46,762 bases of DNA from Alphaproteobacteria bacterium (GTDB lineage: Bacteria > Pseudomonadota > Alphaproteobacteria > Micropepsales > Micropepsaceae), in assembly GCA_017308375.1 (NCBI GenBank), contig JAFKEW010000060.1, positions 1 to 46,762 of the forward strand. The letters run 5' to 3'. Below the pieces are notes generated by a model. It saw nothing but the letters and a program-made list of their open reading frames with translations, did not search any database and was not told the DNA's origin. Shown here one piece after another: positions 8,046 through 16,538 of the stretch. Made by a program: the position numbers and the translations under genes. Every line of letters begins with the position of its first letter. The stretch's first letter is position 1.

Positions 8046-8665
8046 TGAAACTTTACACTTCCGTCGGCCCCAATCCGCATGTGGTGCGCATGTTCATGGC
8101 CGAAAAGGGCATCGACCTGCCGCTGGTCGAGGTCGATGTGCGCGGTGGCGAAAACCGTCAGCCCGCCTATCTGGCGCGCAACCCGCATGGGCAGACGCCC
8201 GCGCTGGAGCTCGATGACGGGCGCTATCTCTCCGAGATCACCGCGATCTGCGAATATCTGGAAGAGGTGAAGCCCACACCCGTGCTGATCGGCAGCACGC
8301 CGGAAGAACGGGCGGAAACCCGCATGTGGACGCGGCGCATCGATCTCAACATCTGTGAGCCGCTGACCAATGGCCATCGCTATGGCCGCGGCCTCGCCAT
8401 GTTCAAGGATCGCATGATCGCGCTGCCTGAAGCCGCTGAGGGTCTGAAGCGCATCGCGCAGGACCGGCTTAAATGGCTGGACGGGCAGATGGCGGGCAAG
8501 ACCTTCGTCTGCGGCGACCGCTTTTCGCTCGCCGATATTCTGCTCTATGGCTTTCTTTGGTTCGGCCATCGGGTTGAACAACCGCTCAACCCGGCCTTCG
8601 CCAATCTCGCGGCCTGGTATGGGCGTGTGGGGGCGCGGCCCTCGGCCAGCGCCACCGCCTGGTAA
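8045..8665 (+). CDS. Glutathione S-transferase family protein
   Basis: A 206-residue cytosolic GST. The N-terminal thioredoxin fold has TSVGPNPHVVRMFMAEKGI, the cis-proline region NPHGQTPALEL and the gamma-glutamyl contact LSEITAICEYLE. The helical C-domain has the N-capping motif SLAD in GDRFSLADILLYGFL. It may add glutathione to, or remove it from, a reactive intermediate. It is translationally coupled to the CMD gene upstream and is followed after 26 bp by another CMD gene. Confidence 0.9.
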   Translation: MKLYTSVGPNPHVVRMFMAEKGIDLPLVEVDVRGGENRQPAYLARNPHGQTPALELDDGRYLSEITAICEYLEEVKPTPVLIGSTPEERAETRMWTRRIDLNICEPLTNGHRYGRGLAMFKDRMIALPEAAEGLKRIAQDRLKWLDGQMAGKTFVCGDRFSLADILLYGFLWFGHRVEQPLNPAFANLAAWYGRVGARPSASATAW

Positions 8666-8691
8666 AACAATCACGGCACAGGGAGAAACAG

Positions 8692-9342
8692 ATGCCAAGG
8701 CTTCGCCTTGTCGGGCGCGATGAAACCAGCGATCCGCTGGTTCAGTTCATGTACAACCGCAAATTCGGCACCCGCGATCCGGCGAAGGAGGTGTGTACGA
8801 CCGCCTCGGGCGCGCCCGGCAATTACGAAGCGGTGTTCGCCCATTCCCCCGATATTCTGGAACACGCGGTTCAGGGCTTCTACATCAAGCAGACCAAGAA
8901 GCGGAAATTGCCGCTTGTGTTCATGGAACTGGCAATCACCCGCATCGGCTGGATCTGCTCCTGCCGCTGGATGTTTTCGGAACATTCCAAAATCCTGCGC
9001 GGCCTTGGCTTCAGCGAAGAAAAGCTCGCGGCTGTCACAAGCTGGCAGACTTCGGATGATTTTTCCGCGGAAGAACGCGCGGTGCTCGCCTATGCCGATT
9101 GTCTGGCAGCCGATCATGGCCGCACGCCCGATCTTCTGTTCGAGGCGCTGAAGCGGTTCTTCGACGAAGAACAGATCATCGAACTCACCTACATCACCGC
9201 CATGTTCATGATGAACGCGCACATGATCCGCGCGCTGAAGCTTGAGCACGACGATTTCGCGGACCCGGTGCGGGAGATGCCGTCGCCCCCCGAATACAAA
9301 TTCGTGGACCGGGAGCCCACACCCCTGCCCAGGCGGGGGTAG
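8692..9342 (+). CDS. Carboxymuconolactone decarboxylase (CMD) family protein, copy 2, without the CxxC pair
   Basis: A 216-residue paralogue of the protein at 7410-8045. The helix that carries CxxC in copy 1 reads FSEHSKILRGLGFSEEKL here, so both cysteines are missing. A thiol peroxidase role is therefore unlikely, and a non-redox or subunit role is possible. AGGGAGA precedes the start. It is the last gene of the run before a 337-bp gap; no clear terminator is seen. Confidence 0.85.
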   Translation: MPRLRLVGRDETSDPLVQFMYNRKFGTRDPAKEVCTTASGAPGNYEAVFAHSPDILEHAVQGFYIKQTKKRKLPLVFMELAITRIGWICSCRWMFSEHSKILRGLGFSEEKLAAVTSWQTSDDFSAEERAVLAYADCLAADHGRTPDLLFEALKRFFDEEQIIELTYITAMFMMNAHMIRALKLEHDDFADPVREMPSPPEYKFVDREPTPLPRRG

Positions 9343-9679
9343 GGCCGGCGCCGTTGCGGCCCGCCGGCAGATGCTGCCAGGCGGTCCGGCACCGGGCAGA
9401 ATTGCATGCAAGTTCCGTGATGCGGCGGACGCGGCCGCATCGCTACGAAAAATCCAGCCTCCAGAGGTGGATGCAATAATTTTAGTTACAACCGGTATTT
9501 TCACATTTTCTGCCGCCTATGCTTGTTTTTTGAATGCAATTATGAATAGATTCTGACCGCCTTGGGGGTGGGGCCTGTCACGGACGCGGCAGAAGTGCGC
9601 GCACATCTCCGCCCCGGCGACAAGAGTTGGATACACTTAACACCGGCAACACTGTGCCGATGCTGAAGGGGAGTTCGAA
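9343..9679. promoter_or_regulatory. Regulatory gap before the TonB-dependent receptor with three operator-like sites
   Basis: No gene is seen in these 337 bp. It holds TTGCATGCAA at 9402-9411, TGGATGCAATAATT at 9468-9481 and TTGAATGCAATTATG at 9530-9544. All share TGNATGCAAW with the sites at 952-963, 1092-1099, 4690-4699 and 4831-4842. The second half is AT-rich and probably contains the receptor promoter, but I cannot place -35 and -10 boxes confidently. AGGGGAG just before 9680 is the ribosome site. Confidence 0.5.
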
Positions 9680-11938
9680 ATGCCAGGACCGATGCCGCGT
9701 GCCACCTCGTGGCCGCGCCTGTTTTGCCAGGCCGCCGTGCCTTTGTTGCTCTCAACCTGCCTGTCGACGCCTGTCTTCGCGCAGGAAAGCACGATCGAAA
9801 CCGTGACCGTCACCGCGCAGAAGCGCGAGCAGAACGTGCAGGACGTGCCGGTCTCGATGACCGTGCTCGGCGGCCAGCAGATCGCCAATCTGCAGACCCG
9901 CGATCTGAAGGCGCTGCAGAATTACATTCCGAATCTTTATGTCGCGCGCACCGGCGTCAACGACGTGGTTTATATCCGCGGCTTCGGCTCCGGCGTGAAC
10001 AACATCGCCTTCGATATGGATGTTTCCATCTATCAGGATGGCGTCTATGGCGGCCGCAGTGCCCAGTTCACCGCGCCGTTCTTCGATGTCGACCGGATCG
10101 AAGTTCTGCGTGGGCCGCAAGGGGCGCTGTTCGGCAAGAACACCGCCGCCGGCGCCATCAGCATCATCACCGCCGGCCCCACCGACACGTTCGAGGCCAA
10201 GGGCACCGTGTCCTATGACTTCATCCAGAAGGGGCCGGAACTGAACGGTTACATCGCGGGCCCGATCAGCGATACGCTGGGCGCCCGCCTCGCGGTGAAA
10301 TATGCCAATCATGACGGCTTCCTGAAGAACGCCGGCACGGGCCGCGACGATCCCCATACCGAACAGGAACTGGTGCGCCTGACGCTTGCCTATAACCCGG
10401 TGCCCGCGCTCGATATCACGGGCAAGTTCGAATACGGCAATTTCGCCCAGGAAGGCGGCACCAACAAATCGGGCTATCTCGACCGCCGCAGTTCGTTCAG
10501 TGACCGGCGCTATGCGGCGGTGCCTTATGGCGCAAGCCCTTATCCCGAATATAACGGCATCACCACCACGGCGGGTTCGGTGACCGCCAATTACCGCATC
10601 GGCGATCACACGCTGACCTCGGTGACGGGTTATTCGACCTTCCACACCTCGCGCCTGTCGGCTTATGACGAAACCAATCCGGATGGCAGCGTCGTTCCGA
10701 ACACCAACAATCTTTATGCCAACGGCTTCCCGGAAAAATTCCGTCAGTTCTCACAGGAAATCCGCCTTGCCTCGCCGGAGGCGCAGCCCTTCGAATACAT
10801 CATCGGCGCCTATTACGATTCTTCCGATTACAACCTGCATCAGGATTCCTACTATCAGGGCGTGGTGGGCGGCCTGTTCACCGGCCATCAGTTCACCGAT
10901 TTCCACCAGAGTTCGAGTTCGTTCTCGGTCTTCGGGCAGGGCACCTATCACCTTGCCGACAATTTCCGCGTCATCGGCAGCCTGCGCTACTCGACCACGG
11001 TGAAAAGTGCGCAGTTCTCGTCGGGCACGGCGTCCGGTGTTGCGCTCAACCCGATCACGCCACCGGTTGCGGGCCATCTGGGCGAAGACAGCTTCGATCC
11101 ATCTGTCACCCTGCAATATGATGCCGAAAAGCATGTGATGTTCTATGCCACCTATGGCCGTGGCTCGAAATCCGGCGGTTTCGTCAGCAACACCTACGGC
11201 ATGGTGGCGGATCGCTTCTCCTTCCGGCCGGAGCGTTCGACCAACTATGAAATCGGCGTCAAGTCGCAACTGGCCGATGGCCGCGTGCTGTTGAACGTCT
11301 CGCTCTACAACACCATCTTCAAGGATCTGCAGCAGTCGGCCTACGATTCGAATGCGCGCACCTTCATCACGCGCAATGCGGCCTCGGCCACCGGCCGCGG
11401 TCTTGAAGCTACTGCCACCTGGCTGCCCATCGACAATCTGGAACTGTCGCTCTCCGCCGCTTATCTCGATGCGAAGTTCGACGATTTCCCCGGTGCGCAA
11501 TGCCTTGCGGATGATCCGATCACCGTCTGCGATTCGACCAATCCGGCCAGCATCGCCGCCCACAACATTGCGGGCCATGTGCTGCAATTCGCCTCGAAGT
11601 GGACGGGCAACGCCACGGTCCATCACACCTGGTTCGTCGGCGGCGATTACAAGGTCGACACCACGGTGACGGGCCTGTTGCGGTCGAAATATTATATGTC
11701 CGACAATTTCAGCAACATCTACGGCCTGCAGCCGACTGTGGTGAAGTGGGATGCGCGCATCCAGTTCGGCGACGTCAACGATGTCTGGAGCATTGCCATC
11801 CTCGGCAAGAACCTGACCAATCAGAAGACGGTGGCCGACGCTATCCGCTTCCCGCCATCCATCACCACGGTCGCCCGTTCGATCAACTGGATGGATGATT
11901 ACCGTTCGGTCTCGATCGAGGGCACCTATCGCTTCTGA
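9680..11938 (+). CDS. TonB-dependent outer-membrane receptor
   Basis: A 752-residue receptor. A signal peptide ends near residue 34 (STPVFA/QES) and is followed by a TonB box (ETVTVTAQ, about 39-46). The plug domain starts with NVQDVPVSMTVLGG and contains VLRGPQGALFGKNTAAGAI. A 22-strand-type barrel ends in the expected terminal phenylalanine (GTYRF). Such receptors in catabolic clusters import the bulky or poorly soluble substrate using TonB/ExbBD energy. It sits between the operon and the SDR/acyl-CoA synthetase genes, with three operator-like sites upstream, so co-regulation is likely. Confidence 0.95.
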   Translation: MPGPMPRATSWPRLFCQAAVPLLLSTCLSTPVFAQESTIETVTVTAQKREQNVQDVPVSMTVLGGQQIANLQTRDLKALQNYIPNLYVARTGVNDVVYIRGFGSGVNNIAFDMDVSIYQDGVYGGRSAQFTAPFFDVDRIEVLRGPQGALFGKNTAAGAISIITAGPTDTFEAKGTVSYDFIQKGPELNGYIAGPISDTLGARLAVKYANHDGFLKNAGTGRDDPHTEQELVRLTLAYNPVPALDITGKFEYGNFAQEGGTNKSGYLDRRSSFSDRRYAAVPYGASPYPEYNGITTTAGSVTANYRIGDHTLTSVTGYSTFHTSRLSAYDETNPDGSVVPNTNNLYANGFPEKFRQFSQEIRLASPEAQPFEYIIGAYYDSSDYNLHQDSYYQGVVGGLFTGHQFTDFHQSSSSFSVFGQGTYHLADNFRVIGSLRYSTTVKSAQFSSGTASGVALNPITPPVAGHLGEDSFDPSVTLQYDAEKHVMFYATYGRGSKSGGFVSNTYGMVADRFSFRPERSTNYEIGVKSQLADGRVLLNVSLYNTIFKDLQQSAYDSNARTFITRNAASATGRGLEATATWLPIDNLELSLSAAYLDAKFDDFPGAQCLADDPITVCDSTNPASIAAHNIAGHVLQFASKWTGNATVHHTWFVGGDYKVDTTVTGLLRSKYYMSDNFSNIYGLQPTVVKWDARIQFGDVNDVWSIAILGKNLTNQKTVADAIRFPPSITTVARSINWMDDYRSVSIEGTYRF

Positions 11939-11945
11939 TCAAGCC

Positions 11946-11980
11946 ATCCTCCGGCGGGCCAGCCCCCGCCGGAGGATTTT
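11946..11980 (+). terminator. Rho-independent terminator after the TonB receptor
   Basis: A perfect 13-bp stem (11946-11958 with 11965-11977), a 6-base loop and four Ts. It lies 8 bases after the receptor stop, separating it from the SDR gene. Confidence 0.85.
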
Positions 11981-12008
11981 CATTCCCGTGGGAGATGAGG
12001 CAAGGCCA

Positions 12009-12878
12009 ATGGCGGAATCCGAAAGCACCTGCACCCGGCTTCGCGGCCGCACGGCGATCGTCACGGGCGCCGGCCGTGCTGAGGGGATTGGTGAAGCCAT
12101 TGCCCTGCGTCTGGCGCGCGAAGGCGCCAATGTCGCCGTGGTCGATCTCTGCCGCCAGCGCGCCGATGTTCCGCGGGAAAAATTCGGCGCCTGGGAAGAA
12201 TTGCAGGCGGTGGCGCAAAAGGTGGCCGCGCTCGGCGCGCGCGCCCTGCCGCTCAAATGCGATGTCACCGATGAGGATGATGTCGCCGCGATGATCGAAA
12301 AGGTGGCCTCCGAATTCGGCCGCCTCGACATCCTGTGCAACAATGCGGCGGGCGGCACGGGTGCCGGCCCGGTCGATACCACACCGGTCATCGATGTCGC
12401 GCGGGCCGATTGGCAGTATACGGTCGATCTCAGCCTGACCTCGGTTTTCCTCTGTTCCAAACATGCCGCCCGGCGGATGATCGGGTTCGGCCATGGCGGG
12501 CGCATCGTCAACACGGTTTCGGTCTCGGCCCATTTCGGTCAGCCGGGTATCTCGGCCTATTCGGCGGCCAAGCTCGGCGTCACCGCGCTGACCAAAACGC
12601 TGGCGGTCGAACTCGCCCCGCATGGCATCGGCGTCAATGCGTTTTCGCCGGGGATGACCGCCACCCAATATGTGCAGCAGCGGTTCGAGGCCGTGGCCCA
12701 GTCCCGGCCGGGAAAGACCGCCGCCGAATTGATGGGTGAAACTGCTCGCAACATTCCACTGGGGCGCGCCGCGCGGCCGGATGAGATGGCCGCCGTCGCC
12801 GCCTTTCTCGCCTCGCCCGACAGCAGTTACATGACCGGGCAAACCCTGATCGTCGATGGTGGATTGACGATCCGCTGA
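12009..12878 (+). CDS. Short-chain dehydrogenase/reductase
   Basis: A 289-residue classical SDR. The coenzyme motif is TGAGRAEGIG (close to residues 19-28), then NNAAGG, the catalytic serine in NTVSVSAH and YSAAK. The C-terminus TGQTLIVDGGLT is typical. It probably oxidises a hydroxyl to a keto group in the pathway. The ATG at 12009 is preferred over upstream frames because AAGG precedes it and the family starts just before the coenzyme motif. It follows the terminator of the receptor gene and precedes the acyl-CoA synthetase by 39 bp. Confidence 0.9.
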   Translation: MAESESTCTRLRGRTAIVTGAGRAEGIGEAIALRLAREGANVAVVDLCRQRADVPREKFGAWEELQAVAQKVAALGARALPLKCDVTDEDDVAAMIEKVASEFGRLDILCNNAAGGTGAGPVDTTPVIDVARADWQYTVDLSLTSVFLCSKHAARRMIGFGHGGRIVNTVSVSAHFGQPGISAYSAAKLGVTALTKTLAVELAPHGIGVNAFSPGMTATQYVQQRFEAVAQSRPGKTAAELMGETARNIPLGRAARPDEMAAVAAFLASPDSSYMTGQTLIVDGGLTIR

Positions 12879-12917
12879 CCGGGCCTTACCGATCCGGCCG
12901 GAAAGCAAGGCAATGCA

Positions 12918-14666
12918 ATGACGACGATTTCAGAAAAGCCGTGGCCTGCCGCCACTGTGACGGATGTTTTTCGCGCGCTGACGGCAGACGGTGCCCCCTT
13001 TGAAATGGAAACCCGCATCATCTGCGGCCGCCCGGTGCGGGTCTACAAACAGGGCTTCACCGACCTGCGCGCCCTGTTTCTGGCCAGCCGCCGCTGGGGT
13101 GAACGCGATTTTCTGGTGTTCGAGGGCGAACGCCTGACCTATGACGAACATTTCCGGGCCGTGGCCGCACTCGCCCGCGTGCTGGTGGCGCGTTACGGCA
13201 TCGCCAGGGGCGACCGCATCGCGATTGCGATGCGCAATTTCCCCGAATGGCCGATCGTGTTCTGGGCCGCGGTTTCCATCGGTGCCGTTGCCACCCCGCT
13301 CAATGCCTGGGGCACGGGCGATGATCTCGCCTACGGCATCGTCAATGCCGGCTGCAAACTGGCCTTTGCCGATGCGGAGCGGCTGGAACGTCTGCTGCCC
13401 CTGCGCGGCGAACTGGGCGGCGCGGAATTGATTGCGGTCCGCACCCCGGCCGGACAGCGCGGCGATATCCCCGCGCTTGCCGATCTGATCGGTCCGCCAT
13501 CCGGCTATGCCGCGCTCACCGATCTTTCGCTGCCCGATGTCGTGATCGATCCGGAAGATGACGCGACGATTTTCTATACCTCCGGCACCACGGGGCGGCC
13601 CAAGGGCGCGCTCGGCACCCATCGCAACGCCGTCACCAACATTCTCAACGTCGATTTCAGCGCGGCGTTCATGGCGCTGCGCCGTGGCGATGGCTGGGCG
13701 GGTGACAATCCCGCCGCGCCACAGAAAACCGTTCTGCTGCCGGCACCGTTCTTTCATGTCACCGGCTGTCATTCCACGCTTCTGATCGCGCTCGCCAAGG
13801 GGCGCAAGATCGTTCTGATGTACAAATGGAATCCGGAACGCGCGCTGGAACTGATCGAACAGGAACGGGTCACCAACACCACCGGCGTCCCTTCCATGGC
13901 GTGGCAGCTTCTGGAATCGCCGGATTTCGCCCGCCGCGATCTTTCTTCCATCGAAGGCATTTCCTATGGCGGGGCCGCGGCGGCGCCGGAACTGACGCTC
14001 AAGGTCCGGCAGACCTTCAAGCGGTTTTTCCCGCGGCAGGGCTATGGCGCCACCGAAACCTCCGCCGTCACCAGCAACAATTGCGGTGAGGATTATCAGG
14101 CCCGCCCCGACAGTGTCGGCCTCGCCACGCCCGTCTGTGATGTAAAAGTGGTGCGCGCTGACGGCAGCACGGCCGCCACGGGCGAAATCGGCGAGATCTG
14201 GATTTCCGGCCCCAATGTGGTGAAGGGTTATTGGAACAATCCGGAAGCGACCGCCAATGGTTTTGCCGATGGCTGGTATCGCACCGGCGATGTCGGGCGC
14301 ATCGATGCGGAAGGTTTCATTTATGTCCTCGACCGCATCAAGGACATGCTGATTCGCGGCGGCGAGAATATCTATTGTGTGGAGGTGGAAGCGGCGCTTT
14401 TCACCCACAGTGCGGTGCTGGAAGCAGCCGTGATCGGCATCCCCGATCGCGTGCTGGGGGAAGAGGTTGGCGCCGTTGTCCAGCTCAAGCCCGGCATGAC
14501 GGCAACGGCGGATGAATTGCGCGCCCACGCAGCGGGCCAGCTTGCCGCGCACAAGGTGCCGAAGCGGATCGAAATCCGCCGCGATGATTTCCCCCGCAAT
14601 GCGTCCGGCAAAATCCTCAAGCGGCAATTGCGCGCCGAACTGATTGCGGATGCGGCCCCGGCTTAG
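12918..14666 (+). CDS. Acyl-CoA synthetase (AMP-dependent ligase)
   Basis: A 582-residue ANL-superfamily ligase that adenylates a carboxylic acid and joins it to CoA. The P-loop is YTSGTTGRPKGA, the A5 motif YGATETSA, the A7/A8 region YRTGDVGRI and LDRIKDMLIRGGENI, and the catalytic lysine lies in NASGKILKR. The substrate cannot be read from sequence; in this setting a ring-cleavage or side-chain acid is likely. It ends the catabolic cluster. Confidence 0.92.
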   Translation: MTTISEKPWPAATVTDVFRALTADGAPFEMETRIICGRPVRVYKQGFTDLRALFLASRRWGERDFLVFEGERLTYDEHFRAVAALARVLVARYGIARGDRIAIAMRNFPEWPIVFWAAVSIGAVATPLNAWGTGDDLAYGIVNAGCKLAFADAERLERLLPLRGELGGAELIAVRTPAGQRGDIPALADLIGPPSGYAALTDLSLPDVVIDPEDDATIFYTSGTTGRPKGALGTHRNAVTNILNVDFSAAFMALRRGDGWAGDNPAAPQKTVLLPAPFFHVTGCHSTLLIALAKGRKIVLMYKWNPERALELIEQERVTNTTGVPSMAWQLLESPDFARRDLSSIEGISYGGAAAAPELTLKVRQTFKRFFPRQGYGATETSAVTSNNCGEDYQARPDSVGLATPVCDVKVVRADGSTAATGEIGEIWISGPNVVKGYWNNPEATANGFADGWYRTGDVGRIDAEGFIYVLDRIKDMLIRGGENIYCVEVEAALFTHSAVLEAAVIGIPDRVLGEEVGAVVQLKPGMTATADELRAHAAGQLAAHKVPKRIEIRRDDFPRNASGKILKRQLRAELIADAAPA

Positions 14667-14668
14667 AG

Positions 14669-14788
14669 CGCAATCGGAAAAGTGCGAAGCGCCGGGTGAC
14701 GCTGGCGCTACCGGCTTCCGATAAATTGCGCGACAGAACAACGAGCTAGAGTCAAACCGTGATTCCACCGAATCCGATTTTACTCTAG
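14669..14788. repeat. Composite palindromic intergenic element
   Basis: The gap between two convergent genes is almost entirely inverted repeats. GCGCAATCGGAA (14669-14680) faces TTCCGATAAATTGCGC (14716-14731). CTAGAGT (14746-14752) faces ACTCTAG (14782-14788), with GATTC-CACC-GAATC in between. The last arm includes the stop codon of the leftward reductase gene. It may act as a two-way terminator and looks like a dispersed alphaproteobacterial repeat. Confidence 0.6.
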
Positions 14789-15738
14789 TAGCCGCGGGCC
14801 ATATCCACCACGTTCTGCAAAGGCTGCCCGCGTTCGGCCGCGGCGATTCCCGCCGCCACCGATTGTGCCGCAGCGATCGGGTCCGAGAGCCCGGCATTGT
14901 GCGGCGTGACGATGATCTTCGGGTGCGCCCAGAGCGGATTGTCCTTCGGCAGCGGTTCGGTTTCGAACACATCCAGGCTGGCGCCCGAAAGCTGGCCTTC
15001 GTTCAGGGCCGCGATGACATCGGCTTCCACCTGATGGGCGCCGCGTGCGGCATTGATCAGGTAAGCCCCCTTTGGCAGTTGTGCGAACAGACGGCGGTTC
15101 AGAACGCCGCGTGTCTCCGGCGTCAGCGGCAGCAGGCAGATCAGAATATCGCTGCGGGCGAGGAACGGGCCAAGGGCCGCTTCACCGGCAAAGCTCTCGA
15201 TGCCGGGCACGTCTTTTTTCGTGCGGCTCCATCCCGCCACGGCAAAACCAAGGTCGCGCAGCCGCTCGCCCGCCATGATGCCGATTTCGCCGAACCCCAA
15301 TATGCCGACGCCGGTTTTCGCCGTGCCTTTTTCCGGCATCGCCTGCGTCCATTTGTGCTCGGCCTGCGCGGCCAGTGTTGTGCGAAACCGGCGGTGATGG
15401 ATCAGCGTGTGCAGCACGCAATATTGCGCCATCTCCAGCGACAGCGCCGGATTGACGAAGCGCACCAGCGGCACATGCTTGGGAAAGGCGGGGTCGCTCA
15501 GGAAGCCGTCCACACCGGCGCCCAGCGAGAAGATCGCCTTCAGCTTCGGCAGGCTGCCGAGCAGCCCGGCATCGGGCCGGAAGCCCAGCGCATAGTCGAT
15601 GTCACCGGGCGCGTAAGCGTCCTTGCCGTGCACGATCAGGTTGAGATTGGAAAGGCCGTGGGCCGGTGCCGCGTCGCGAAGCGGCGCCTGCCAGATTGGC
15701 GCCCAGCGCACCGGAAGGATCAGGAGCAATGTGGTCAT
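14785..15738 (-). CDS. ghrA: D-isomer-specific 2-hydroxyacid dehydrogenase, glyoxylate/hydroxypyruvate reductase A type
   Basis: A 317-residue NAD(P)H-dependent reductase. The Rossmann motif is GILGFGEIG and the substrate arginine lies in NAARGAHQV. The acid and histidine lie in LDVFETEPLP and TPHNAG. This spread matches the GhrA group, which reduces glyoxylate and hydroxypyruvate, better than phosphoglycerate dehydrogenase. The ATG at 15738 fits the family start; an in-frame GTG at 15765 is the alternative. An 8-bp inverted repeat (15738-15745 with 15750-15757) overlaps the start region. Confidence 0.82.
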   Translation of the reverse strand: MTTLLLILPVRWAPIWQAPLRDAAPAHGLSNLNLIVHGKDAYAPGDIDYALGFRPDAGLLGSLPKLKAIFSLGAGVDGFLSDPAFPKHVPLVRFVNPALSLEMAQYCVLHTLIHHRRFRTTLAAQAEHKWTQAMPEKGTAKTGVGILGFGEIGIMAGERLRDLGFAVAGWSRTKKDVPGIESFAGEAALGPFLARSDILICLLPLTPETRGVLNRRLFAQLPKGAYLINAARGAHQVEADVIAALNEGQLSGASLDVFETEPLPKDNPLWAHPKIIVTPHNAGLSDPIAAAQSVAAGIAAAERGQPLQNVVDMARGY

Positions 15739-15815
15739 GTGGAGCACAGGCTCCACATTTTCCACGGCAACGGCAAGCTCGCCGTTGCGCCTCCGGTAGA
15801 CCGCTCCTGTGCCTC

Positions 15816-16427
15816 TTAACCCTTATGATCCGGGGCGGGCGTTTCCGCGGGCTTCTCCGGCGCGGCTTCGGCGGGCTTCGGCGGCGGAATCGGCGCCGGG
15901 CTGTCGGCTTCCGTGCGCAGATAGGCGATCAGGTCGATGCGCTGCTGCTCGCTGCGGATACCGGCAAAGCTCATCTTGGTGCCGGGGATATAAGCGCCGG
16001 GCGATTTGATGAACTTGAACAGCTCATCATAGGTCCAGGTGCCGCCCTTCTTCTTCATCGCGGCAGAGAAATCGAAGCCGCCGCGGCCTTCACCGCGCGG
16101 GCTGTCAACGATGCTCCACAGATCGGGGCCGATCTTGTTCGGGCCGCCTTTTTCAAAGGTGTGGCACTGTTCGCATTTCTGCGAGATCTTCTTGCCGGCA
16201 TCGACATCGGCCTTGGCCAGAACCGTGCCCCAATCCGGCATCACTTCTTCCTTGGGGGCTGCTTCTGCGCCGCCGGTCGATTCCTCGGCCACGCCCTCGA
16301 CCACATAGCCGGGCTTCGCAGGCGGCTCGACGTCGTAAATCGCGTCAGCCGCAATCCTGATCACCATGACGAAGATCAACGTGCCAAGAACGGCACCGAT
16401 GATCTTGTTCCACTCCCAAGAATCCAT
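15816..16427 (-). CDS. Membrane-anchored class I cytochrome c (CycM-like)
   Basis: A 203-residue c-type cytochrome. An uncleaved N-terminal anchor spans about residues 8-30 and is followed by an acidic, alanine-rich linker. The haem site is CEQCH (85-89) and the sixth ligand is Met152 in GTKMSFAGI. A Pro/Ala/Glu-rich tail ends the protein. Such cytochromes carry electrons from the bc1 complex to terminal oxidase in alphaproteobacteria. It is divergent from kdsB, with a 111-bp gap holding both promoters. Confidence 0.92.
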   Translation of the reverse strand: MDSWEWNKIIGAVLGTLIFVMVIRIAADAIYDVEPPAKPGYVVEGVAEESTGGAEAAPKEEVMPDWGTVLAKADVDAGKKISQKCEQCHTFEKGGPNKIGPDLWSIVDSPRGEGRGGFDFSAAMKKKGGTWTYDELFKFIKSPGAYIPGTKMSFAGIRSEQQRIDLIAYLRTEADSPAPIPPPKPAEAAPEKPAETPAPDHKG

Positions 16428-16538
16428 AAGGTCTGCCTCTGCCCACCCGAGAAAATCGCGCCGACATTACCGGCGCCGGGGGCATGATGCGCGCGGCGAA
16501 GCGTCGCATAACTGGCTGAAGGATTTGGCGGAACGCCG

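Noticed and set aside
12930..14972. A 680-codon minus-strand frame opposite the acyl-CoA synthetase
   Set aside because: The plus-strand frame carries every ligase motif; the antisense product shows no domain.
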